Shown piece by piece: positions 18,216 to 29,802 of a DNA stretch of 64,000 nucleotides (within the stretch, counting starts at the first letter, position 1; each line of letters begins with the position of its first letter). The stretch covers positions 62,001 through 126,000 of the forward strand of contig JADJCG010000013.1 of the NCBI GenBank assembly GCA_016703335.1. Reading direction: 5' to 3'. Under the pieces are notes generated by a model that was not told where the DNA came from, did no database searches, and worked only from the letters and a program-made list of their open reading frames with translations. Position numbers and translations under genes: made by a program. The stretch is from Caulobacteraceae bacterium. GTDB lineage: Bacteria; Pseudomonadota; Alphaproteobacteria; Caulobacterales; Aquidulcibacteraceae.

Positions 18216-19515
18216 ATGACGCGGAAGCACGTCGTCGTCATTGGCGCAGGCTTTTCGTGCGTAGCGGCCGCTACTGCGCTGGCGCGCTTGAAGCCTGCGC
18301 CGCGCGTGACGCTGATCGAGCGGCACAAAGGATCCCTCGCACCTCCTCAATGTCCGCGCCTCGAACATGAGCGCCTATGCCGACAAGCCCACGGACTTCG
18401 CCGACTGGTTGAAAGACAAAACCCGCGCCGAACCGACCGCGTTTGCGACCCGCAGGCGCTACGGTGCGTACATCCAAGACGTGTTGAAGCGCACGCAGCG
18501 CGGCGCAATGTTCGGCGGCGGCGTGAAGCGCGAGCGCGGTGAGGCCGTCGCCTGCCGTGCTGGCTCGGGCTGGTGGAACGTCACGCTCGACTCCGGGAAG
18601 ATCATCGAAGCGAACGGTGTCGTGCTAGCGCTCGGCAATCAACCGGTCTCGCAACCCGTCGTTTTCGCCGATGCCGGCGTGCCCGTGCTCAGTCCATGGG
18701 ACGCCAAGGATTTGCAACGCATCGGGCGTGGCGACGTGTTGCTGCTCGGCGCCGGCCTCACTATGATCGATGTCGCGCTCTCGCTCGCTTCGCGCTCGAA
18801 AACGGGGACGATCTACGCGCTCTCGCGTCGCGGACAGACACCGCGGATGCACCTCGATCCGCCGCGCCCGCCGCCGCCGACACCGCTGCAACTGCCGACC
18901 AATCTCAGCGACGCGCTGCACGAATTCCGCCGCGAGGCGTGTGAGATGGCTGAACGTGGCGAGCCCTGGCAACTCGCAGTCGATCGCATGCGCAGCGTCA
19001 CGCCAAGCCTGTGGCGCGCGCTCTCAACCGAACAACAGCGCCGGTTTTTACGCCATTTGCGCGTCTGGTGGGATGTTCACCGTCATCGCGCGGCGCCTGA
19101 GATCTCAGAGCGCGCGCAAGCCCTGCAAAGCGAAGGCAAGCTCAAGGTGTTGGCGGGAGAGATCATTTCTGCCGAGAAGAAGGGCCGTCTGGTCGAGATC
19201 TATCATCGCCAGCGCGGAAGCATGGTGCGTCACCGCATCGAAGTCGCCGCGATCGTCAACTGCACCGGCTCCAACCTCGATCTCACACGCTCTACCGAAC
19301 CTCTTATCCAGCAAATGCTGACCGAGGGTCTGGCGCGCGCTCACCCAACCGGCCTCGGCTTTGAACTGGATGAAAACGCCCGCATTCTCGACGCGCGGGG
19401 CCAAACCCACGGCAGCCTCTACGCCATTGGCCCCATCACAGTGGGCTCGTTCTGGGAATCCACTGCCGTTCCGGAAATCCGCGCGCGCGCGGCCGCCATC
19501 GCGCAGATGTTCTAA
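18216..19515 (+). CDS. FAD/NAD(P)-binding protein (HI0933/YdhS-like), internal loss and frameshift
   Basis: Starts MTRKHVVVIGAGFSCVAAA, the dinucleotide-binding motif of the group that usually reads GAGFSG; here the last Gly is Cys. After LIERHKG the frame changes at about 18328-18340 and resumes with DPSHLLNVRASNMSAYADKP. Relatives carry roughly ten further residues (GxGxAYgT-like) between those points, so more than one base is missing. The rest is well conserved: NGVVLALGNQP, a second glycine motif (VLLLGAGLTMIDVALSL), PPTPLQLPTNL, and CTGSNLDL near the end. Probably a flavin oxidoreductase; substrate unknown. May be truly damaged rather than a simple sequencing error. Confidence 0.75.
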
Positions 19516-19545
19516 CGTGCCGCGCGATCGTGTATCGAAGCGCGC

Positions 19546-20007
19546 ATGAGTGACGACGCACCAAGCGCTGGCCGTTTCGACGGCCGCATCCACCACCTAC
19601 CGGTGCGGGTCTATTACGAAGACACCGACTTCAGCGGCGTTGTCTATCACGCCAACTATCTGCGCTACTTCGAGCGGGGCAGGAGCGACTTCCTCCGTGT
19701 CGCCGGCATTCACCATAACGAGCTCGCAGCAGCAACCGATCCTACCGCGTTTGCGGTCAACAAGATGGAGCTTGAGTTCCTGCGCTCTGCGCGGATTGAC
19801 GATGCATTGCTTGTGAAAACCGCCTTCGAAACAATGCGGGGTCCTCGCATTTTTATTTCGCAAGCGCTCGAAAAGGCGGGCGAAATCTTGGTAACCGCGA
19901 AGGTGCAGGTCTGTTGCATAAGCCTCACGGGACGCGCCAAGAAACCGCCAGCGGTGCTTTTGGAACGGCTTAAACCATTTCTAGAGCCCTCCGCGTCCAG
20001 CTTTTGA
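19546..20007 (+). CDS. ybgC: Tol-Pal-associated acyl-CoA thioesterase YbgC
   Basis: 153 residues, hot-dog fold. VRVYYEDTDFSGVVYHANYL is the 4HBT active-site signature with the catalytic Asp, and YLRYFERGRSDFLR follows. YbgC is the first gene of most tol-pal operons and hydrolyses short acyl-CoA thioesters. The gene is followed by tolQ within about 70 bases. Intact. Confidence 0.93.
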   Translation: MSDDAPSAGRFDGRIHHLPVRVYYEDTDFSGVVYHANYLRYFERGRSDFLRVAGIHHNELAAATDPTAFAVNKMELEFLRSARIDDALLVKTAFETMRGPRIFISQALEKAGEILVTAKVQVCCISLTGRAKKPPAVLLERLKPFLEPSASSF

Positions 20008-20077
20008 CAAACTCATACGGCTCTAAACCGTGTGGGGAACGTGGCTGATTGCGAAAGCCACGATAGCGGGAGCGAGC

Positions 20078-20764
20078 ATGGAATCCGGCGCAGAGCAGAT
20101 CACAATTTTGACCCTGTTCCTTCAGGCCGATCCGGTCGTGAAGGGGGTCATGCTGATTTTGGCCGTGGCCTCGGTTTGGTCATGGGCGATCGCGGTCGAC
20201 AAGTGGTTGGCGTTTGGCGAACTCGAACAGAATGCGCGCAAGTTTGAGCGCGAGTTTTGGTCTGGCCGCTCGCTCGACGACATCGAAGATCGCGGCGACA
20301 AACCGCGCGATGCGCTGAGCCGCGTCTATGCCGCGGCTTCACGCGAATGGCGCGAAGCACGCCGCACCGGCACCAATGGTGAGAACGCGCAGATGATGCT
20401 CGATCGCGTTGATCGTCTCATGCAAGCGCAGATCGCGCGCGAGATGGGGCGCGCTTCACGCAATATGGGCGTGCTCGCTTCGGTAGCCGCCTCGGCGCCG
20501 TTCATCGGCTTGTTCGGCACGGTGTGGGGCATCATGAACGCCTTCACCAACATTGCCGCCCAACAGCAAACAAATCTCGCGGTTGTGGCGCCGGGCATCG
20601 CCGAGGCGTTGTTCGCAACCGCGCTCGGCCTCGTCGCCGCTATCCCTGCGGTTATCTTCTACAATAAGTTCAGCGGCGATCTGGATCGCTTTGGTGATCG
20701 TCTCGAAACCTTCAGCGACGAAGTCGCAGCGCGCTTGTCGCGCCGCTTGAGCGAGCGCGGCTGA
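20078..20764 (+). CDS. tolQ: Tol-Pal system proton channel protein TolQ
   Basis: 228 residues with three membrane helices (about 20-40, 130-155 and 170-195). ASVAASAPFIGLFGTVWGIM and the following TNLAVVAPGIAEALFATALGL are the MotA/TolQ/ExbB proton-channel signatures. TolQ with TolR uses the proton motive force to energise TolA during outer-membrane constriction at division. I placed the start at ATG 20078 after GGGAGCGAG; an earlier in-frame ATG at 20030 would add 16 residues. TolQ's stop overlaps tolR's start. Confidence 0.93.
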   Translation: MESGAEQITILTLFLQADPVVKGVMLILAVASVWSWAIAVDKWLAFGELEQNARKFEREFWSGRSLDDIEDRGDKPRDALSRVYAAASREWREARRTGTNGENAQMMLDRVDRLMQAQIAREMGRASRNMGVLASVAASAPFIGLFGTVWGIMNAFTNIAAQQQTNLAVVAPGIAEALFATALGLVAAIPAVIFYNKFSGDLDRFGDRLETFSDEVAARLSRRLSERG

Positions 20765-21246
20765 TGGCAGGCGGGATGGCCGCTTCAAAGCGCGGCGGTC
20801 GAGGTCGCGGGCGCGCTTCAGCGCGGCGCGGACGCTTGAGTGAGATCAACGTTACGCCGTTCGTCGACGTCATGCTGGTGCTGCTGATCGTGTTCATGAT
20901 CACCGCGCCGCTGCTGACCGTTGGCGTGCCGGTGGAATTGCCGCGCACTGACGCCAAGCAAATGGACAGCGAAGCCGATCCGCTTTCGATCACCATTCGC
21001 GCCGATGGCACGATCTATGTTCAGGAAACGGTAGTCACGCCGGATGAGCTGATCGCAAAGATGCGCGCGATCTCGCGCGAGGGCTATGATCGCCGCGTCT
21101 TCATCCGTGCTGACGCCACAGCCGATTACGGTCTCGTCGCCGATGTGATGGCGCGGCTCTCATCGTCGGGCTTCCGCAATCTCGGCCTCGTTACCGACAC
21201 GCGCGAGGGCCCACGACGGCCGGATACGCGATCGCGCGAGGAGTAA
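20764..21246 (+). CDS. tolR: Tol-Pal system protein TolR
   Basis: 160 residues. A basic N-terminus (RGRGRASARRG) is followed by LSEINVTPFVDVMLVLLIVFMI, the ExbD/TolR membrane helix with the essential Asp. A periplasmic domain with FIRADATADYGLVADVMARL follows. Works with TolQ in the proton channel. Translationally coupled to tolQ (ATGA-type overlap) and followed by tolA after 1 base. Confidence 0.93.
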   Translation: MAGGMAASKRGGRGRGRASARRGRLSEINVTPFVDVMLVLLIVFMITAPLLTVGVPVELPRTDAKQMDSEADPLSITIRADGTIYVQETVVTPDELIAKMRAISREGYDRRVFIRADATADYGLVADVMARLSSSGFRNLGLVTDTREGPRRPDTRSREE

Positions 21247-21247
21247 C

Positions 21248-21964
21248 ATGCGCGCCGGTGTCGTCGTCTCCATTGTTGGGCATATCGGCTTCGTCATCAT
21301 GACGATGCTGGCCTGGGAAGCGCGTTCGACGATCACTCTCGGCGGCGGTTCGGTCGTGCCGATTGAAATCGTCGATGTCGCGGACGAGTCGAACGTGCGC
21401 GCGTTGTCGGTCGATGAACCCGAAGGCGAACCGATCCCGAACGAAGAGCCGCCAGCGGAAGATGAACCTGCGCCTGCGCCATCAGAGCGGCCAACGCCGC
21501 CGCGTCCGCGCCAGAATGACGATTTCAGCCTAGATTCCGTTCAGGACCTGGTGAATCACGACAGACAACCAGGCCGTCGCCGCACCGAAGGCGATCCGTC
21601 AGATCGCCAGCGCCAAGGCGCTGGCCAAGGCACCGCGGAAGTCGCCGCGATGGAAGATCGCGTGCGCTCGCTTGTGCAGCGTCACTTGGAGCGTTGCTGG
21701 CGTATGCCGCTCGATCAGCCTGATCCGGAACGTCTGATCGTCACGCTTGAGTTCGAACTTGATCGCAACGGCAACCTGCGCGGACCTCCGCGCGTTACCA
21801 GCCCGCGCAACACGACGTTCGATCCACCCATGCGCGTCGCCGTCGACAATGCGGTTCGCGCTGTCACCACTTGTGATCCATATCCGTTTGCAACCGATCC
21901 CGTCGTGGCCGATCACTATGACACCTGGGACCGGCTCGAATTTACGTTCCGCCCACGCTCTTGA
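21248..21964 (+). CDS. tolA: Tol-Pal system protein TolA (short form)
   Basis: 238 residues. One N-terminal membrane helix (about 5-24), then an acidic Pro/Glu linker (EPPAEDEPAPAPSERPTPP), then a short polar region, and a C-terminal TonB/TolA-like domain (about 130-238, with VQRHLERCWRMPLDQPDP and VTLEFELDRNGNLRG). It lacks the long Ala/Lys helical domain of E. coli TolA, as is usual in alphaproteobacteria. Spans the periplasm to reach Pal and TolB. Position between tolR and tolB confirms the identity. Confidence 0.88.
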   Translation: MRAGVVVSIVGHIGFVIMTMLAWEARSTITLGGGSVVPIEIVDVADESNVRALSVDEPEGEPIPNEEPPAEDEPAPAPSERPTPPRPRQNDDFSLDSVQDLVNHDRQPGRRRTEGDPSDRQRQGAGQGTAEVAAMEDRVRSLVQRHLERCWRMPLDQPDPERLIVTLEFELDRNGNLRGPPRVTSPRNTTFDPPMRVAVDNAVRAVTTCDPYPFATDPVVADHYDTWDRLEFTFRPRS

Positions 21965-21987
21965 TTGAACTTAGAGGCTAGAAGCCG

Positions 21988-23319
21988 ATGCGTCTGATGA
22001 AGTCTTTCCTCGCGTCACTGGTGGCGATTATCACGGTCGCGTTCGTCGCGCCTCCGAGCTTCGCGCAAGAAGCCGATCGCGTGCACGTCGATATCGAGCA
22101 GGGGAATCTCAATCCCATGCCGATCGCCGTCATCGATTTCCTCGGTGATAGCGCCGCTGCTCAGCAAGTCGGTCGTGACATTGCTGGCGTCATCCGCGCC
22201 GACCTCGATCGCTCAGGTCTCTTCCGCGCCATCGCCCCGGACGCGTTCATCGAGCGCATCGAGGCAACAAATATCCCGCCGCGTTTCGCCGGTTGGAAAA
22301 ACATCGACTCTCAAGCCCTTGGCGTTGGCGAAGTTTTGCCACAAGCCGATGGACGCATTCTCGTGACCTTCCGTCTCTGGGATGTCTTCGGTGAGCGCCG
22401 TCTGGACTCATTTGAAGTCCCACCGCGTACGCCAGATGGGTGGCGCCGCATCGCGCACCACATCGCCGATAAGATCTACGAACAGCTCACCGGCGAGCGC
22501 GGCTACTTCGACACGCAAATTCTGTTTGTATCCGAGAGCGGACCGCGCACCGCGCGTATCAAGCGCCTGATGATCATGGATCAAGACGGCGCCAACCCGA
22601 GCTTCCTCACTGGCCCCAATGCCATGGTGTTGACGCCGCGCTTTGCACCGAACTCACGCGTGCTGACCTACATGAGCTTCGAGACCGGCGCGCCGCGCGT
22701 GTTCCTCTACAATCTGAACACCAATCGCCGCGAAGTGCTGGGTGATTTCCCGGGCATGACGTTCGCGCCGCGCTTCCGTCCAGACGGCAACGGCATCGTC
22801 TTCACGCTCGATATGAACGGCAATTCCGAGATCTTCTCGATGGATCTGCAGAGCCGCGCCCGTCAGCGCCTCACCAACCATCCCGCGATCGACACATCGC
22901 CGAGCTATTCGCCGGACGGTTCGCAGATCGTGTTCAATTCGGATCGCGGCGGCTCACCGCAGCTCTATGTCATGGCCGCGAACGGTTCAGGTCAGCGCCG
23001 CATCAGCTTCGGTGAAGGGCGTTACTCGACGCCTGTGTGGTCACCGCGCGGCGATCTCATTGCATTTACGCGCCAAGGCGGCGGACGCTTCGCGATCGGC
23101 GTGATGCGGCCTGATGGTTCTGGTGAACGCATCTTAACCGAAAGCTATCTCGACGAAGCGCCGACTTGGTCACCGAACGGTCGCGTAATCATGTTCTTCC
23201 GCGAAGGCCGCGGCGAAGGTCCGCGTCTGTGGTCGGTTGACCTTACCGGACGGAATTTACGCAGAATTGACACGCAAACTGAGGCCTCAGATCCGGCCTG
23301 GTCGCCCTTATTGCCATGA
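21988..23319 (+). CDS. tolB: Tol-Pal system beta-propeller protein TolB
   Basis: 443 residues. The signal peptide is cleaved after SFAQ (about residue 27). The N-terminal domain has IAVIDFLGDSAAAQQVGRDI. The C-terminal six-bladed propeller carries PD40-type repeats: GNSEIFSMDLQSRARQRLTNH, PSYSPDGSQIVFNSDRGG, PVWSPRGDLIAFTRQGG and PTWSPNGRVIMFFREGR. Periplasmic partner of Pal. Intact and of normal length. Confidence 0.95.
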   Translation: MRLMKSFLASLVAIITVAFVAPPSFAQEADRVHVDIEQGNLNPMPIAVIDFLGDSAAAQQVGRDIAGVIRADLDRSGLFRAIAPDAFIERIEATNIPPRFAGWKNIDSQALGVGEVLPQADGRILVTFRLWDVFGERRLDSFEVPPRTPDGWRRIAHHIADKIYEQLTGERGYFDTQILFVSESGPRTARIKRLMIMDQDGANPSFLTGPNAMVLTPRFAPNSRVLTYMSFETGAPRVFLYNLNTNRREVLGDFPGMTFAPRFRPDGNGIVFTLDMNGNSEIFSMDLQSRARQRLTNHPAIDTSPSYSPDGSQIVFNSDRGGSPQLYVMAANGSGQRRISFGEGRYSTPVWSPRGDLIAFTRQGGGRFAIGVMRPDGSGERILTESYLDEAPTWSPNGRVIMFFREGRGEGPRLWSVDLTGRNLRRIDTQTEASDPAWSPLLP

Positions 23320-23424
23320 CCGGGACAAGATTATCGGCTAGGAACCTGCTCTGTAAGGTTTGCATTCTTGTACAGGGGGTACGGCCGTCGCCGAATGCGC
23401 CGCTTCTAGGGGAGAATTGTCCTA

Positions 23425-23928
23425 ATGCGTAACACTGTTCTAGCTCTGGCCGCTGTGGCCGCTCTGGCCGCTTGCGCCAGCCGTCCTGAGCCGACACCAA
23501 CACAACCGACTGGTGGCAACACCACGCCGCCGGTAACGACGCCGCAAGGCCCGACGCCGGGTTCGGTTGAAGACTTCCGCGTTTCGGTCGGTGACCGCGT
23601 TTTCTTCGGCTACGATCGCTTCGATCTGTCGACGGAAGCGCGCTCGGTGCTCGAGCGCCAAGCTGCTTGGCTCCGCCGCTATCCGAACACCCGCGTGCTT
23701 GTCGCTGGTAACTGCGACGAACGCGGCACCCGCGAATACAACCTCGCGCTCGGCGCTCGCCGCGCTGCTGCTGCCCGCGACTTCCTCGTGTCGCTCGGCA
23801 TCGACGGCGGCCGTATCGAATCCGTTTCGTACGGCAAGGAACGCCCGCTTGATGCACGCGCCAACGAAGAAGCGTGGAGTGTGAACCGAAACGCACACAC
23901 GCAGATCGTTAGCGGCGCTGTCTCGTAA
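23425..23928 (+). CDS. pal: Peptidoglycan-associated lipoprotein Pal
   Basis: 167 residues. A lipoprotein signal with lipobox LAAC (Cys17) is followed by a Pro/Thr-rich linker (about 20-50). The OmpA-like peptidoglycan-binding domain then has VFFGYDRFDLSTEARSVLER, NCDERGTREYNLALGARRA and the final INRN-like VNRNAHTQI segment. Anchors the outer membrane to peptidoglycan and is the target of TolB/TolA. Intact. Confidence 0.95.
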   Translation: MRNTVLALAAVAALAACASRPEPTPTQPTGGNTTPPVTTPQGPTPGSVEDFRVSVGDRVFFGYDRFDLSTEARSVLERQAAWLRRYPNTRVLVAGNCDERGTREYNLALGARRAAAARDFLVSLGIDGGRIESVSYGKERPLDARANEEAWSVNRNAHTQIVSGAVS

Positions 23929-23970
23929 GCGTCAAAATTTGGCCCGAACGTGCGGACTAGGACTTCGCCC

Positions 23971-24846
23971 ATGACCAATCGTTCGGCCTCATTTCAAACC
24001 CGGCTCGCGGCATGTTTTGCTGCGGCCGGGTTTCTTCTTGCCGCGCCCGCTCTGGCGCAAACCCAATTGCCGCCGCCCTCGCAATACGGCTCTGCCGATG
24101 CGCGTCAGGATCGCATCGAGGAGCTGCAACAGCAGCTCACCGATCAGACTGCCGAAAACGAGCGGCTGCAGTACGAACTCAATCAACGCGATCGCGAGAT
24201 CCAGCGTCTGCGCAGCATGGTTGGGGAACTCGCCGGCGTGAACCAGCAGCTGGCGACGCCGCCGGCCGATGGCGCTGTCACGCCGGGCGGCAACGCACCG
24301 CCGAATGCGCCGCGCGCTGATGTCGGCCCTGCGCCGTCAGGGCTGAACTCCGCGCAGCAAGCCAATACCGGCACGCTCGGCACCATACCGGCGGGCACTG
24401 CTACGCCTGGCGCAGCCGCTACGACGCCAGCGCCGACAGCGGATGATCTTTATTCACGCGCGCAATCGCTGCTCGCCGCCGGCCGTTACCCGGATGCGGA
24501 GAGCGCATTCGCCGAATTCCTCGAGCGCTACCCGAACGTTGTGCAGACGCCGAACGCGCGCTTCTGGTATGCGTTCACTCTGTTGGCGCGAAACAATTAT
24601 GGCGATGCCGCTTCAAGCTTTGCTCAGTACCTGCAGCGCACGCCGCAAGGTCCGCGCGCGCCTGAAGCTCAAGTGCGTCTCGGCATGGCGCTCGCGGGCA
24701 TGGCGCGCGATGGCAACAACGACGCTGCCGAGCTTCGTCAAGCCTGCGGCGCCTTCAACTCGCTCGCGACCCGCTATCCCGACGCGCCGCGCAACGTGCG
24801 CGACCTCGCGACCCGCGAAGCTCGCGCCGCCAACTGCCCAGCCTAA
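23971..24846 (+). CDS. cpoB: Cell division coordinator CpoB (YbgF)
   Basis: 291 residues. The signal peptide ends near PALAQT. A trimeric coiled coil (about 40-85; RIEELQQQLTDQTAENERLQ) is followed by a Pro/Ala/Thr linker. Tetratricopeptide repeats (about 150-290; AQSLLAAGRYPDAESAFAEF and FWYAFTLLARNNYGDAASSF) complete the YbgF architecture. CpoB coordinates peptidoglycan synthesis with Tol-driven outer-membrane constriction. The start ATG 23971 was preferred over one 7 codons upstream. Confidence 0.9.
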   Translation: MTNRSASFQTRLAACFAAAGFLLAAPALAQTQLPPPSQYGSADARQDRIEELQQQLTDQTAENERLQYELNQRDREIQRLRSMVGELAGVNQQLATPPADGAVTPGGNAPPNAPRADVGPAPSGLNSAQQANTGTLGTIPAGTATPGAAATTPAPTADDLYSRAQSLLAAGRYPDAESAFAEFLERYPNVVQTPNARFWYAFTLLARNNYGDAASSFAQYLQRTPQGPRAPEAQVRLGMALAGMARDGNNDAAELRQACGAFNSLATRYPDAPRNVRDLATREARAANCPA

Positions 24847-24855
24847 GCTAGCTCT

Positions 24856-26070
24856 ATGCTCGATCGTCTGACGATCGAGCGCATGCGGTCGTGGACTGGT
24901 GATAAGCCAGTTCTCATCGCGCTTTCCGGGGGCGGCGATTCGGTTGCGCTCATGCATCTGCTTGTGGCTGAACTTGGCGCGAACCGCTTGCGCGCGGCCA
25001 TCGTTGATCACGCACTCCGCGACGGCTCCGCTACTGACGCTACGCGCGCACACTCATTCGCCGAAGGGCTCGGCGTCCCCGCTGAAATTCTCCGTCTAAG
25101 TTGGGAAGAGGGCGCCAATCGCGCACAGCAGGCCGCACGCGAAGCTCGCTACAACGCTATCTGCGACCACGCGCGCGCCAACGGCCTCAGTACCATCGCC
25201 GCCGCGCACACCGCCGACGATCAGGCAGAAACTGTGCTCATGCGCGCAGCCAGTAATTCCACGTGGCGCGGACTAGCCGGCATTGCACCCTTCGCCTTCG
25301 CGCCGATCTGGCCAGGTGGCCGCGGCATCGCGCTAGCGCGTCCGCTTCTCGGCGCCCGGCGCGGAAGCTTGCGTGCGTATCTCCGCGATCAGCGCGCCGA
25401 CTGGATCGAAGATCCCGCCAACACAAATCCCAAGTTCGAGCGCGTCCGCATCCGCGAACGCCTGGCCGCTCTGGAGCAAACGGGCTTCGAGCCCATGCGC
25501 CTGGCGGCGCTCGCAACGAAGCTCCGCCGCAACGCCGGCGTTCTCGACGCCGCCGCTCTCGCCCTTATCAACCGCGCAGCGGAGCTCGATCTGGCGATCA
25601 CGATTAACCGCGCCGCTTGGGAAGCTGCCATCGAGGTGCGCCAGCGCGCGCTCTCGGTCCTCATCGCCACCGCAAGCGGCGCGTCGCGCGAGCCATCGTG
25701 GACGGAGATGGAAGCGCTTGAGCGCCGGGCCATGAGCAAAAGCAGCGGCTTCACCCACAGCGGCGTCGCATTCACGCAGGCCAATTCTAGCGTCACGCTC
25801 AGTCGCGAACCCGGCGCTGCGCTCGGCCGCGCTGATGGCGCGCCCGCCGTAGCGCCGCTCACTCCGCCACACCTCGAAGCGATTTGGGATGGTCGCCTCG
25901 CGCTCACGGCGCCTGAAGCGGGTTGGCGTGCTGTTCCAGTTCGGAATGGCGAACTGGCGGCGCTCGAGAAAAACGGCCTTAGATCCGAAGCGCTACCACG
26001 AGGTCCGCGACCATCTGAGTGGCGCCCGCTCGCCGCGGATCGTGTCACGCACGCCTTCGCGCCGGATTAA
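24856..26070 (+). CDS. tilS: tRNA(Ile)-lysidine synthase TilS
   Basis: 404 residues. The N-type ATP-pyrophosphatase P-loop is LIALSGGGDSVALMHLL. AAAHTADDQAETVLMR and GLAGIAP are TilS signatures, then ARPLLGARRGSLRAYL and WIEDPANTNPKFERVRIRERL. TilS makes lysidine at C34 of the tRNA-Ile (CAU) anticodon and is essential. Its place between cpoB and ftsH is typical of alphaproteobacteria. Confidence 0.93.
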   Translation: MLDRLTIERMRSWTGDKPVLIALSGGGDSVALMHLLVAELGANRLRAAIVDHALRDGSATDATRAHSFAEGLGVPAEILRLSWEEGANRAQQAAREARYNAICDHARANGLSTIAAAHTADDQAETVLMRAASNSTWRGLAGIAPFAFAPIWPGGRGIALARPLLGARRGSLRAYLRDQRADWIEDPANTNPKFERVRIRERLAALEQTGFEPMRLAALATKLRRNAGVLDAAALALINRAAELDLAITINRAAWEAAIEVRQRALSVLIATASGASREPSWTEMEALERRAMSKSSGFTHSGVAFTQANSSVTLSREPGAALGRADGAPAVAPLTPPHLEAIWDGRLALTAPEAGWRAVPVRNGELAALEKNGLRSEALPRGPRPSEWRPLAADRVTHAFAPD

Positions 26071-26128
26071 CCGCGCGCAACCCCATGAAATTTTGGCCCA
26101 ATTTCTGCGCCTAAACGTTCATGCGGCC

Positions 26129-26153
26129 TTGACGGCACTCGTGTCACACTAAG
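26129..26153 (+). promoter_or_regulatory. ftsH: Candidate promoter upstream of ftsH
   Basis: TTGACGG is followed after 12 bases by ACACTAAGG, which partly fits the Caulobacter housekeeping sigma consensus (TTGACG then GCTANAWC). It lies about 95 bases before the ftsH start. By-eye match only; a heat-shock-type promoter could also be present. Confidence 0.25.
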
Positions 26154-26244
26154 GGGTGTTCAGCGCCGGGCGCGGTCCCTATCTTGCTGAAGAAATCGTT
26201 GCCCGCGTCCAAGGCGGATCGCGGACCAGAAGGTCGGACCATTC

Positions 26245-28178
<1,934 letters not shown>

Positions 28179-28200
28179 GCACTCCCACAATGAAAACACG

Positions 28201-28234
28201 AACCGGCGGCCTCAAGGTCGCCGGTTTTGTTTTG
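28201..28234 (+). terminator. Intrinsic terminator after ftsH
   Basis: AACCGGCGGCC, a TCAA loop and GGTCGCCGGTT form an 11-base stem with one G-T pair, followed by TTGTTTT. It starts 23 bases after the ftsH stop and precedes the methyltransferase gene, which must then have its own promoter. Confidence 0.85.
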
Positions 28235-28275
28235 AGGCTTTGGTGGCGTGGAGTTCTACGTCTAGAACGGCGGCC

Positions 28276-29758
28276 ATGACGTCCGAGACCGCCGACGACC
28301 TGCGCAAGCTCGTCTATCCCGAAACCTATTTCGTTGGCCTCGCGCCAGCCGAGCTTCGCCTAGCGCTGCTGAGCCGTGGCTTCGCGCCGCCAGCATCGAA
28401 GCCGCTTCGCTATTTGGAATTGGGCTTCGGGACCGGCTTCTCGCTCAACATTCACGCGGCTGCAAACGATGGCGAATTCTGGGGCAACGACTTTGTCCGC
28501 GCGCACGTTGACGGCGCAGCATCGATCGCGTCGGTGTCAGGCGCCGATGCGCACTTTCTGCCGGACGCGTTCTCTGATCTTCTGAAGCGCGATGATCTGC
28601 CGATGTTCGATATCATCGCCGCGCACGGCATCTGGACCTGGGTGCCCGACGAAGACCGCGCCGCAATCGTCGAATTGCTGAAGCGCAAACTCGCCCCCGG
28701 TGGTGCGCTCTATGTCAGCTACAACAACACCGCCGGCTGGTCGTCCGTCGTGTTCTTGCGTCAGATGATGAAGCTCTTCCTCGCGGAGAAGGGCGGCCGC
28801 GCCGAGATCGGTGATGCCGTCGCCTTCGCGCGTTCGCTGCAGGGCGCTAACGCCTCGTATTTCAAAGAAAACCCAATCGCCGCGTCTGAGCTGACAATGA
28901 TGGCGAGCCGTAATCCTGTGTATCTGCAGCAGGAATATTTTCTCGACGATTGGAAATTGATGTCGGTCGCGGAGGTCGAGCGCGCGCTGAAGCCAGCAGG
29001 TCTTCAGTTCGGCGCGCAATTCCCGATTATTTTACACGACGACGATCTCGTGCTCGGACAACGCGGGCAAGAAATCCTCTCCACCCTCGAAAGCCCAATC
29101 CTGCGCGAGACCGTGCGCGAAACCTTCCAAGGCATGGGCTTCCGGCAGGACGTTTTCGTCAAGCGCGCGGCAAAGCTCAGTGACGAAGAGCGTAGAAATC
29201 ATTTCCGCAAGCAAGCCTTCCTCATGACCACGCGTCCGCGCCACGTCATGCTGAAAGGCGCAAGTCCCTGGGGCGAACTCGATCTGAGCGCCTAAGGGCT
29301 GCGTGCCCGTGATGGAAACGCTCGACGCGCTCGGCGAGGGCCCGCACACGCTCGCGGACGTCGAAGCGGCGTTGCCCAACATCCCGATCGACGATCTCAT
29401 TAAGCGTATTATTTTGCTCGCTGCCGTTCGGGTGGTGCGTCCGGCAATTGCTCCGGAGCAAAGAAGCGTCGCTGCGCCACGCTGCGCAGCACTCAACGCC
29501 TACATTCTGAGCCTGTCGGGCGGATCAGGCGCCGTGCTGGCGTCGCCGGTTCTGGGCGCGGGCGTCGAAGTCTCGCCGCTCGAGCGGGCGCTGCTCGCCA
29601 CCTTCACGGCGGGCAGGCGTTCGGTTGAAGAATGCGCCGAGGAGATTGTGCGCGTATGTCCAGGCGAATTACGCGGCCGCAGTGCGCAGGATGTCGCTGC
29701 GCTCCTCCACGCCGACCAATTGCCATTTTTCCGAGCAATGGGGTTGGCTGGAAACTAG
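28276..29758 (+). CDS. SAM-dependent methyltransferase with C-terminal regulatory domain (frameshifted)
   Basis: The N-terminal half is a class I methyltransferase: motif I LELGFGTGFSLN, then ANDGEFWGNDF, HGIWTWVPDEDR and GGALYVSYNN. The second half matches the methyltransferase regulatory domain seen in a proteobacterial family (MTRPRHVMLKG-like end, then VMETLDALGEGPHTL and a winged-helix-like C-terminus). A stop at about 29293 separates the two; one extra base in GCCTAAGGGC would join LDLSA to the VMETLDALGE frame. Joined length about 494 residues, normal for the family. Members are often near surface polysaccharide or protein modification genes; the substrate is unknown. The start MTSETADDL was chosen because sequence upstream overlaps the terminator. 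Confidence 0.8.
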
Positions 29759-29802
29759 ACCGCGAACCAGGCGAGGCGTAACGATGCCGGAAGGAGGCGT
29801 TA

